DNA of 64,000 nt, from contig CAIIXF020000002.1 in assembly GCA_903813345.2 (NCBI GenBank), forward strand, positions 2,890,001 to 2,954,000, written 5' to 3'. Below are positions 1-12,300 of the stretch, piece by piece (the first letter of the stretch is position 1; every line of letters begins with the position of its first letter). The stretch is from Owenia fusiformis (lineage: Eukaryota; Annelida; Polychaeta; Sabellida; Oweniidae). The notes beneath the pieces were generated by a model that saw only the letters and a list, made by a program, of their open reading frames with translations, was not told the DNA's origin and ran no database searches. Position numbers and translations under genes: made by a program.

Positions 1-213
1 GGCAGTTTTGGATAAACGAACATTTGTTCCTCTCATTTGTTTAGCTTTCAATGCCTTCTTCAAATAATTATGCTTAAACGATAAGGTGTTCTGAGAAAAA
101 CACGATGTCACAAATCAAATTCAAGATCTAATTTCAAGTGCAAACATTTTTATTTTTAAGTTCTTAATAATCAGTTACAGAACATCGATTTCCATAAACT
201 GTAAGAAATTATT

Positions 214-219
214 TTTATT
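214..219 (-). terminator. Poly(A) signal of P1
   Basis: AATAAA on the minus strand starts about ten bases after the TGA of the last exon, implying a very short 3' UTR. P2 has it at 49491-49496 and P3 at 56731-56736. Confidence 0.55.
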
Positions 220-228
220 GCGATTTCC

Positions 229-341
229 TCAAAAATGCCAATTTCTGGGGCACCGACCTTGCCATGGTAGGCAATTACGTTTCTTCAGTCTTGCCATCTT
301 CTTGAATTCCGTGATTTGATCACAACAACCGGGACCACCAT
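229..341 (-). CDS. P1 last coding exon: C-terminal peptide
   Basis: The acceptor TATTTAG ends at 342 and the phase-1 exon runs to TGA at 231-229, 37 residues long. It opens with Asp-Gly-Gly and then a Cys-Cys pair. A basic stretch FKKMARLKKR precedes the C-terminal NCLPWQGRCPRNWHF, a two-Cys ring of six intervening residues. P2 shares the start, the KKR site and the Cys spacing but differs in most other residues. The dibasic site suggests cleavage before Asn; that is inferred. Confidence 0.72.
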
Positions 342-3300
342 CTAAATAAGAAAATACATTGGCGATATTAAGAACAGAAAAACTATTGTCATCATTTATT
401 GTATATTGTTAATATATTCATGGAATGTTCAACCCCACGGGTGCATTATTTAAGGATTTAAGCCAAGGACCCAGTGCATTGTGGAGAAAATCATTCTTCT
501 TAAGGTATGCTTTTCAAAGCTATGCAATACCGCGCAAAATGCCACAATGCATCAAGACTTAAGTTTTAATTTCTTTCACACATTGCAAAATATTCTACGC
601 AATCACTTAAAAGATTCGAAATCACTAAAATAACATATTTTCAATGAACATTCATGCACGGGTCAAGTTGGCAAAGCATAAGTTTCAATCGGTGTCCAGA
701 GTCAAGTTGTCACCTTGACAACCATTCAACAAATGACCTTGGGTGCAGCGATTGGTTATAAATACACTGCAGCTGAAATGCTGTGTTCGGATTGGCTGGA
801 ATCAGACACACCTTGACTAGCTATTCGTGAATGAAGCATATTCTGACATTTTATTTACGGCAAGCGCATCATGTTTTATCACTTGACATTGGCATATCGA
901 TTCTCAAAAGTTCATCAACTTCCGGCGTTTGAAACCGATTATTGCACTTAAACGTGGCCTCAATGAAATGATTTCAGGTGTGCACAAAATTATAATAGTT
1001 TTCTAAAATAATAGTTTTTTTTACACTGTATTCTAAACATAAATTAAAAAATTCATTTACTCTAATGACGTATGATTATTACAGAGGTGTTGGTTTAATA
1101 TAACGTACATTTAAAGAGGCTCTATGCCATAGGATAACACAATCAAGACCCCTCTGGACTTTTTTGCATATTGAGTTTCACCACATATATACCCATCTAC
1201 TTACCAAAGAAGAAGTCTCAAATCTTCCTCTTTCAGTGTTAATTTTGCGATTGTGCTGGCCGATGTAATTATTTTCGAAGAAATTAATTCAATCTGAAGT
1301 TTGAATATTTCGGGAAAGTCCTCCTGTTATCTGATTGGTTGTTGAATTTGTTTATCATAAACCTGATTGGCTCCCTGTTTCAAGGAGCTTGTGGGCACTT
1401 TTGTGACTCAATGGGGATTCCCCTCGATAGCCGAGGAATAGATTGAGTTAATTCTGGAGTTTGGTTGTTCTGTTGATTATTTCCGATATTTCGGCAATAA
1501 TATACCCAAAAGTTATTCTCAAGATATAGCCATGGTATGTGAGATATTATATGAGCAATAACAAAAGGACATCATTGATTGCCTTGGGGAGAAACCTATG
1601 GCATAATGCATCTTTAAAAATGGTTTATTGAAATGCCATACCTCTCGTTTGAACCTCATTATCACCAAGACCTGATTCATTAACCATCGGTGGTTCAACA
1701 ATCAGTTCATTTAGAGCTTAAAGAGAGAATCAGATATAGCGAGCAGGCTAAACAAAAAATTGTTTCAATTTTAGAATATTTGTGGCTCATGTCATTTCTT
1801 GTCATGTCTATTTTCTAAAAATCACAAAAGTGCATACTTTATTCCAGGAAAACTAACAATTTTTACAATGTTGTATTATTTTTCTATAAGAATGGTTACC
1901 ATTCTTATTATTTGGGAGAATTTAAACATATCTCACTCCTTTTTGCACTTTGATTCATTGATAACTTCACCAATTTATAACATATTGTGAATCTTTTGGG
2001 AGATATTGTATTTGAAACAGGATCTTAAGAGGTTCTGGACAAATCATTTGATTCTGGACTTGTCATATTTTTTTTTCAACGAAATCACATCCAAGGGTTG
2101 AATCTTTATTAGCTATTTAGAAAGTGAGTCCTGCCTAGTATTAATTTCAATAAAATGTTAAAATAGAACCCTATTTGAGAGTCAATCTAATACTTACATT
2201 ACTTTTATAATTAAGGCAAATCCTGAAATATTTTTAAAGTGCATTTTTTATGAAATATTATCCAGCAAGTATTTAGATGAAACGGTCTTATTTAAATACA
2301 AATCATAACATGATGATATTTTTCATTAAACATTTTTCATTTAGGTGAAAACCCTTACATGATGATGTGTTTTCATAACTTCTTTCATAAAATTCCATCA
2401 AGGGGTGAAGATAAAATGATCGAATTTAAGTGATTTAAGGATCACGAGAATATGTTTTCTTTGATATTTTCTATGAAATCCCATCCAATGGTCAAGGTAA
2501 AATTTTGATTTTGATTTGGTATTAGTTCACGTGTTTGAAAGATCCATATAAGGCCCATAGAACCATATAGGAACGTCATTTTGAATGTCATGTGATAGAT
2601 CCATATAAGGCTTTTAGAACCATGTCGGGAAAGATGAGGGGAAGCCCCTGACACCTGTTTCACGATTTTATCCGAACGTTGTTCGGATCATTTCGGTTTT
2701 TATGCACTTCATTATTGTACCGAAGTTTGCCGATTCGATTCGTCGTATTTCGGAATCCTGGTGACAATTTTATACTCCACTTGGAGTATTTTTAATCTAC
2801 TTCTTATGACGAAATTTCCCGAACCTTGTTCGGATTAATCCGGATTTGCTGACCTACTTTATCTTCCGAGATTTCACGAGTTAACATTCGTCTCATTTCG
2901 GAATCCTGGTGACAATTTTATACTCCATTGGAGTATTTTTGATCTACTTCTTATGACGACAATTCCCGAACCTAGTTCGGATTAAACCGGATTTTCTGAC
3001 CTACCTTTTCTACCGAGATTTAACGAGTTACATTCGTCTCATTTCGGAATCCTGGTGACAATTTTATACTCCATTGGAGTATTTTTGATCTACTTTTTCT
3101 GGATTTTGCCCTACTTATTATTGTAACAACAAGCAAATCAAAAAGTTCGACATGAACGGGTCTCGATCAACTAACCTAGAGCCTGGAAGCCAGGCACGCT
3201 AACCATGAGGCCAACGTGCTGCCGATATGAAAGAACAAAAGTATTATATATTTATACCGAGCGTCAATTCACAATGATCCTCACTTTTGACTCCACTTAA

Positions 3301-6300
3301 ATACGACTCGTCAGTTGTATCCAGAATAGGTGAACGCCTATGGCGCTAGTGAATAACCCAGTCCCAGGTGAGCGGTTCGTATCCCTCCGTGATATACTAT
3401 TTTTGTTTTATTAAATACGACAGAAAGGAGCAAGGTGTAGTTTGAAAACAAGACGTTAGTTTGTTTCAAAACAGTTTGGAAACATTAATCTCTGATAATT
3501 TAAGATTTTCCACTCCTGAAGGGCCTCTAGATCTATGAAATTCATTAATCCACTCAGTAAAAATACGATTTCTCTGTAACCTGATGTCCAATCAAGATCA
3601 TTCAAATATATATGTGTTCCTGACACGTTTGGGCGTCCGGGAATAGCAAGGTCTACATAAAGTTTGCACGCGAAATTGACGTAATTCATGACTGAAATCG
3701 GGAAGACAAAATCTGAGATTCACAAACAAAATTGCTTGTGAAAACTATTTACAAAAGTGTTCCAGAGACTCTAATCTACTTGGCTAAGGTTTTATTTGAA
3801 GATACATTGCCTTATTAAGCAGGTAGAGGGGCATACAGAATACGGAAGCAAATGCTATGTTGAAAATTTTCTATATTTCAATTTGAACCTGTTATTACAT
3901 GTCACGTAGGCCAGTGTTTTATATGGGGATTATATGTACTTTACTTGTTTACATGAACGTAAATCATTACATGAAATCTGCATTCTTCCAGGTTTAATCT
4001 GGGTTTGTATTGTCTTAATAGAAATTTTACATTTTGGCATGCCAACCTAAGGTCCTTGCGATGGCATGGGTGCACTAAGGTCCTATCACTTTTGGAAGAG
4101 TTTATTTTCATTCATAAGGTAGTATAGGAATCTTTACATTTTATAAGCACAAGACTTGAATACACACTCAGTGGAGCCAGTTACTTGAATAAAACCTTCA
4201 CATTGCAAATCTATGGAGTAAATGTACTATAGAATATAACTTATCAATGTGCAAAAGACCCCATGCAGAACAGTTCTAGTGATAAAGACAGTCTTCCCAT
4301 TACAAACCAAAGGCTTTACCAAAACGCTTTAAAAATCACTATGAATTTTTCTATTATTGCAGACATTTATAGTTAGTTTATTGACTAAATTACACAAACA
4401 GGCACATTTCTAAAAAAATCTTACTTGGAAATACGGAACTTATAATTGGGTTCCATATACATATTAAAATGTGTTGGTTCATGCATGCACATTGATGAAT
4501 AAACAAAATATTTGTTCATACAAACTGGAGAACGTACAACATCTGCGTTCTTACAAACTGGAGAAAGTACATATTATTTGTTGATACAAAAGGTGTGTTC
4601 ATAAACAATGGAGTACATGTACATAACATTTGTTCATACATGTTGGTTCATATACATGTTCATACTGGAGATAGAACGTATTGTCTCTTCCACTATAGAT
4701 ATAGTAGTACATAAAAGGACAAGGTGCAATTATTGGCAAATATCCCTATGGTCAAAATGAATCATTCGTAGGTGTAACATGAAGAATAAAATGTCATATA
4801 ATACTTTGGAAAATATTAAAGTGCTCGGACACACATAAGCTGAGATAGGGATAATTTCGTTCAGTAAGGTTGTATTGACTTACATGGGGCTTTGCACCAT
4901 TGACTTAACATGAGGATATCAGCAGATCCCAATAGAGGCCGTTGGTTTCCATTGATTATCACAGAAATACCAAAAAATACACTATGACCTGAATCGATTG
5001 CAAACTTAATAATTTCACTTAATAATACGACACAAATGGTTTATCTCATCAAATGTGCAAATATGAATTTGCAATCGATTCAGGTCATACTTAAAATTAA
5101 AAGATTGTACATTTTTTCATCATTTTTTCCCTACAAAATGGCTATAGAAAAATGCTCCAAAAACAACTTTTACACTTATCAAATATCATACAAGTTTGTA
5201 AAACCAAAGATTATACTATTATATTTCATTATGTAGTAACATATTTGGATAAGATGCAGGGATGCGTAGGATGTAAATGGATTTTGACAGACACAAAAAT
5301 ACTTCCTGGTTTGGAATCTATGCCTCTACACTTCATGATTGAATTATGACCCTAATAAGTGGCCTATACATCAATACAGTGCTGAATATAGGTCAACAAG
5401 ATACTAGTGTGCATATAAATGTAATAATTGAAGCAGAATACTCATTTTGAAAAATCAGATGAATTATTTTTTTCCCATGGGGAGATCCCAATGGAGGGTG
5501 TATAAGGTCCTTTGTTCATACACACTGGTTTAGGTACATTTTATTCATTCTGACAAATTGATTAATAAACAAAATATTTGTTGAGACACGGAAGAGAATG
5601 AACAAATTTTTGGTTCATGCACAATGGAGAAAGTACAAATGATTTGCTTATACATATTGGAGAATGGACGCAAAATATTTGTTCATACATACAAGGAGAA
5701 AGTACATAAAATGTGTTCATATGAAGTGGAGAACGTACAGAGTATTGGTTAAATAACTGGTGAAAGTACATAATATTTGCTCATACACACTGGAGAAAGT
5801 ACATGATATTTGTCAATACACAAAGTTAAAAAGTATTGTTTCATATATACACTGGAAAAATATAAATAGTAGTTCATACACACAGAAGAAAGTACAATAT
5901 ATTGATTCTGAAACATTGGTGAATAAAAAAATAGGGAAATGAACCTAGTTTCGGTTCATACATACTGGAGAAAGTATATACACAGGAGTGTGACTCAGAA
6001 ATGTGACTAAAAAAAACAGTTAAAAGTTGGATTTTTGGAAAAGTCACCAGACAGAATCTATTGCATTTTTCAGAAAGTTTGCCAAATATATAATCTAAAA
6101 TGATAGGAGCTTTGAAAATTTGAATTCATTCCTAGAAATAGAAAAAATGAGAAACTGATTTACAGCAATCCATTTTCTTTTTATGATCACAATTTTTGTT
6201 TCAGACAACTTTCAAAGCTCCTATGATTTAGAGCAATATATTGGGCACATTTTATGAAAAATTCAGAATATTCTGTTCAGCGACATTTCCAAAAGTAAAC

Positions 6301-9300
6301 TTTTTAATCATTTTTCAGTCACAAAGACTTCAGAGGGCTGAAAAGTCTGACATGATGTTTAGAGTCATTCTGAGCATGATCATTGTGATCCTGGTCATGT
6401 AAATGATATGTGAGAGTAGTGAAACTGGTTGATGGCAAAACAGAACTCTATTCAGTTTTTAAAAATCCAATATCAACGTATTTTTTCATTTCCTGTTTTG
6501 TGTAAATTTCTGATAACTACTTCCTTAACCCACACTGGAGAAAGTACAAACTGTTAGTTTATACACCCTGAAGAATGGAGAAAATATGAGTTCAACGTTT
6601 GAGATGTTTGATCTATACATACTGAACAATCATACAAACTAGAGAGACTTTGAGAATATTGATTAATCCAATCTGAGAAATATGATAGTTGGTTCTTCAA
6701 AATAATAGGTTTACTTAGATTTTGAATATCAATATAGATTTGCATCAAGTGTTATAAAGAATCTGATCTTCGTAACTTACTTAACTTAATGCATGCGGAT
6801 TAATATTCAATGGATTTACATAAATGCAGGGTTCCTGTGACAGTGGCATTTCATTTTTAGTGATCAAGAAAGTACTTTGCATGCTCTCGCCAAGTTATAT
6901 AGGAAGAAAGCCAGAGCATTTTCATTCTGATACACATTGCATCTAAAAACGTCTGTGTCTATGATGCAAGAAGAGAGGGTCGTGGTATTCCATCATGGAG
7001 CATTTTCGAAACCCTTCTTTATAAAATATGTAAACCATTCTTAGAATTGCTATACTGAAAATGGGCTATTGGTATGCACTGTGTACAAGTAATGCCGATT
7101 GCTCCGATTTTCACTACGGCGCCCTGCCGATTGAGTATTTTGTTCAAAATTGAATACAATTTTGAACAAACGGAGCAAATGTGATGCAGGCATCAGTTTA
7201 GCTTGAATTTATTTTGTTAGGATACCAGTACTAAGTTTGCAAACATGCATGTCAACCATGGCCAATCAGAACAGAACATCCCTTCTATGTGATGATATAA
7301 AACCTTCCTACACCTTGGTTTAGCTTTGGATCACTATGCTATCACTATGTGGCAGAAATGCATTCTAATTGGATATAAATGATCACATGACCTTAGTTCA
7401 CCTTAGTTCACCAAGGTATCAGGAGATGGCATGCCAAAGTGTAAAATCTCTATTGGGGCTTTTCGACTTTAAAACAAACCCTACCTAAATGGATTGTGTC
7501 TTGGGAACGTTTTTGTAAATAGTTATTATAAACAATTCTGAAAGAATATCACATATTTTTGTCTTCCCGATTTCAGTCATGAATTACGTCAATTTCCCGT
7601 GCAAACATTGGGTAGATGTTGTCATAACCGGATGCCAGAACGTGTCAGGAACATATAGATACTCGAATGATGTTGATTGAACACCAGGGTGCAGAGAAAT
7701 CGTAATTTTACTGAGTGGCTTCACGAAAAAATAAGCAGAACTTTAGGCCACCTTAAATACAACTCGTCAGTTGTATCCAGTTGGAATCCCAGCGTATTTT
7801 TTTAATTTTTTTAATTATATGGTTGTGCTTTGATTTTACGCTGAAAACATTTATAACTACGTCAACTTTATATTAAAACATTTATTATCTTTTCAGTTGT
7901 ATTAAAATGTAAAATATGATACATGTCAGCTTATTGCTTTCTGGAGAACAGTCAAGGTTTAAATTTGGTACAATGAATCGGACACTCATGTAAATCGACA
8001 TGGTTATAACATTGAGCTCAATGCAGTAAATTAGTTATTTCTATGAATCACAGCGGGATTGTTTCATGTTATATGATTGCCAACTCTGGCGGTATTTTTG
8101 TAAATGCTTTTGACCGCGGTAAATGTGAAACTGATACAGTTGTGATCAATTGTTTTATGTCTTGGTCACATTTGCTCCGATTTTCACTACGGCGCCCGGT
8201 CGATTGAGTATTGTGTTCAGAAATGTATTCACTTTTGAACAAAATACTCGCAGCAAATGTGATCCAGGCATTACACAGCGGTATTTCGAACATACTATTG
8301 TCGCATAACCACGACCCAGCCAATTTTAAAATCATACTCCTTATTTAAATCCAACGATAGGAGCTCATGGAAAGTATACATTTTAACTTTTATACATCTT
8401 TACAAATACTAGAAATCTACATGTTCGAGTGGATCACGAAGGGTCCCCACATAGCAGCAGTCTCCATAAAATGCAAAATACCTGTATTGATTACTTGACT
8501 TTGACTGATTTTTGAATTGAGATGAGCCAGATACTAGTACCTAGATGTGACCTTGAAATAATGTTGGCCAATACACATTGACTTTGACCTTAGGTCACCT
8601 AATCATGTGTCGTCAAGGGTCATTGTAGCCCTCAAGGTCCTTACAACGCCAAATACTTAGATATTAATTTTTGATCTTGAAACAAACTTGACCCAGTAAC
8701 ATTGGCCTTGAACTCAGTTCACCTAATCGTTGGTTGCCAAGGGTCACAGCAGCCCAAAGGACTTTAAATCACCAAATACCTAGATATTGATATTTTACAT
8801 AGGAATGACCTTGACTTCAGGTCACCTAATCATGCCTCATCAAGGGTCGAATCTCAGACCAAGGGTAAAAAACGCGTAAACCTAGATATTGAGAGAATCG
8901 GATCTAGCAGGCAGTCTAACAAAAAATTGTTTCAATTTTAGAATATTTCTGGCTTATGTCATTCCTTTTCATGTCTATTTTCTAAAAATCCCAAAAGTGC
9001 ACACTTTATTTCAGGAAAACTAAAGAGTTTACAACAATGACTTTTGTATATTTCTTCTATAAGAATGGTTACTTATTATTTACAATTTTGCACTTTTAAT
9101 CTATTATAACTTCATCAATTTCTAACATATCGTAAATACTTTGTGAGATATTGTATTTGAGATTGTAAGGAATAGTGTACGTCAGTTGTACACTACATGT
9201 TGCTTGTAATTTTGTCACCTCCATATATCTGATTCTGCCTTTAACCTAGAATGACTTTGACCTCTGACCTTAGTAGAACGCTCACTGGCCCATCAAGTAT

Positions 9301-12300
9301 GAGGGCAAAAGGAGATGTCGAGACCTACTATAAAGCATGTTCGGTCTGTCTGTCTGTCGGGACATCTCCTTCTACACCATTTAACCTTAGTAAGTTGGTC
9401 TCCGGAGGTCAGAGTTAAGTTCATTCAAAGGTAAACGATCAATGTCTAGGTATTTGGCGTTTGATGATACTATGGCCCTTGGCGAATCATGATTAGATGA
9501 ACCGAGGTCAACATTAATGTTTCTTGTACAAGGTCATCCCAAGGTCAAAGATAAATATTTAGGTATTTTACGTTTCAAGACCTTTGGACAAATTCGATTC
9601 AATTCAAGAATCGGTCAAGGTCAAAAAATCAATATACAGGTATTTTGTATTTTTTTGTAAAGATGTATTAAAGTTAAATGTATACAGAGATAAAATAGGT
9701 TAGCTCCTATCGTTTCCTTGTGTATACGTTTATGTCTCTGCGTAATAACGCAGATGCGAGCAGGTAGTTACCAGTCTCACCACAAGGTGGCTCGTTCGGG
9801 TCAGATAGCATGGCGGGTATGGTAGAAAGTCCCCTTTAACTTAAAGTACATCTGTTTTCCTGGTTCAATTTTCATATCATCTTTAAAATGTATCCAATAG
9901 CAATGCAAATTAAAATATGTCCAGTGAAAGAAAATGCAATACAAGAATAGATATTTCACTTTTTGTGATTTTGTAACAATGGGGTTATTTTTTGTATAAT
10001 GCATTGAAACAACTTTAAAAAGTGAGCAATGTCAGTGTTGTGATAATAACGCCCCTCATACCTATTTATTACAGGTCGTGTAGACCATTGTTGCCTGATT
10101 TATTGCAAAAACATTGACTTTTGCACGTTGATGATGATGATGCGCCTTTTATAATAGATCTCATATCTTAGAAGCGTATCAGTTCAAAAAAATACTAGAA
10201 GACCTTACATATTTTGCCATGCACTGCGCCTATTCATTTGGCAATTCAGTTGTAAATTTTATCTTGAAAAAAATAAATCTTCCAAATTTGTTGAGTTTTC
10301 TTGCAGAAATTGCCTACTCCCCCCCCCCCTCCGTCCATTTTGTATGATCACCGGGCGTGATTTAAGCTGCTGATATTCTTCTTTAAACGAGTCGGATCTT
10401 CAAAATCTATAAGTTGGACTCCCTTTATAGAAGCTTTGAACTGAATTTGCACTGCTTAATGCTGAAATTTTATTGTTTATCCATACATTTTAAGAAAAAA
10501 TGTATAAAAAGAGATGTTAAGCCAAATGTTGCCCTAAAAATTCAGAAAATGAAAAAAATTTCGAATTTTCTATGTACAGGCCTTGTTGCCCCTTTAAGAA
10601 GCTCAATATGTAAATCATCTAATCAAACACTTCGTCCACCATTTTGAAACACTAATCAATCCAATCTGTGCTAGCGATTCATAGGGCGAGCCATTGGGAT
10701 ATTTCCAGGGTTCGCACACACCTGCAAATGTCAGGGAAATTGACTTAGTTTTCCAAGTGCTGGAAATGTCAGGTAATTTTAAAATTAGGTCAAAAGGGCC
10801 AAAGATGACCAGGAATTTTGAAACGGTAGATATGTCAGGGAAATTTGTATCAGTGTTGAAAAAATAATGTTCCAGAAATTTTTTTTAGGACTATGACAGG
10901 ATATCAATGAAATCCAAAATGTAATATTTAGTTGATTCCACAGGCTAAAGTATGGAAATGTATAACATATATCTAAAAATTTTACACTGTCTTGATTAAT
11001 GAATTTCATAGATCTAGAGGCCCTTCAGGAGTGGAAAATCTTAAATTATCAGAGATTAATGTTTCCAAACTGTTTTGAAACAAACTAACGTCTTGTTTTC
11101 AAACTACACCTTGCTCCTTTCTGTCGTATTTAATAAAACAAAAATAGTATATCACGGAGGGATACGAACCGCTCACCTGGGACTGGGTTATTCACTAGCG
11201 CCATAGGCGTTCACCTATTCTGGATACAACTGACGAGTCGTATTTAAGTGGAGTCAAAAGTGAGGATCATTGTGAATTGACGCTCGGTATAAATATATAA
11301 TACTTTTGTTCTTTCATATCGGCAGCACGTTGGCCTCATGGTTAGCGTGCCTGGCTTCCAGGCTCTAGGTTAGTTGATCGAGACCCGTTCATGTCGAACT
11401 TTTTGATTTGCTTGTTGTTACAATAATAAGTAGGGCAAAATCCAGAAAAAGTAGATCAAAAATACTCCAATGGAGTATAAAATTGTCACCAGGATTCCGA
11501 AATGAGACGAATGTAACTCGTTAAATCTCGGTAGAAAAGGTAGGTCAGAAAATCCGGTTTAATCCGAACTAGGTTCGGGAATTGTCGTCATAAGAAGTAG
11601 ATCAAAAATACTCCAATGGAGTATAAAATTGTCACCAGGATTCCGAAATGAGACGAATGTTAACTCGTGAAATCTCGGAAGATAAAGTAGGTCAGAAAAT
11701 CCGGATTAATCCGAACAAGGTTCGGGAAATTTCGTCATAAGAAGTAGATTAAAAATACTCCAAGTGGAGTATAAAATTGTCACCAGGATTCCGAAATACG
11801 ACGAATCGAATCGGCAAACTTCGGTACAATAATGAAGTGCATAAAAACCGAAATGATCCGAACAACGTTCGGATAAAATCGTGAAACAGGTGTCAGGGGC
11901 TTCCCCTCATCTTTCCCGACATGGTTCTAAAAGCCTTATATGGATCTATCACATGACATTCAAAATGACGTTCCTATATGGTTCTATGGGCCTTATATGG
12001 ATCTTTCAAACACGTGAACTAATACCAAATCAAAATCAAAATTTTACCTTGACCATTGGATGGGATTTCATAGAACATATCAAAGAAAACATATTCTCGT
12101 GATCCTTAAATCACTTAAATTCGATCATTTTATCTTCACCCCTTGATGGAATTTTATGAAAGAAGTTATGAAAACACATCATCATGTAAGGGTTTTCACC
12201 TAAATTAAAAATGAAAAATGTTTCATGAAAAATATCATCATGTTATGATTTGTATTTAAATAAGACCGTTTCATCTAAATACTTGCTGGATAATATTTCA

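Larger units (their letters stand above)
2016..3550 (+). repeat. E1 left inverted arm
   Basis: The arm is near-identical in reverse to 10993-12537. It holds an AT-rich outer half, then three subrepeats starting at about 2751, 2899 and 3045 (unit about 147 bp), then two tRNA-like segments. Confidence 0.85.
4500..6600 (+). repeat. Degenerate minisatellite, about 30-35-bp unit
   Basis: Motif GTTCATACACACTGGAGAAA and variants repeat at about 4515-4690, 5514-5990 and 6530-6600. The array is interrupted by the 800-bp module at 4714-5513 and by the palindromic element at 6003-6322. Open frames through it are repeat translations. Confidence 0.7.

Noticed and set aside
229-270. Similarity of the P1 C-terminal ring (CPRN after the second Cys) to vasotocin-type peptides
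   Set aside because: The ring has six residues between cysteines, not four, there is no neurophysin, and P2 lacks the Pro-Arg. Treated as chance.
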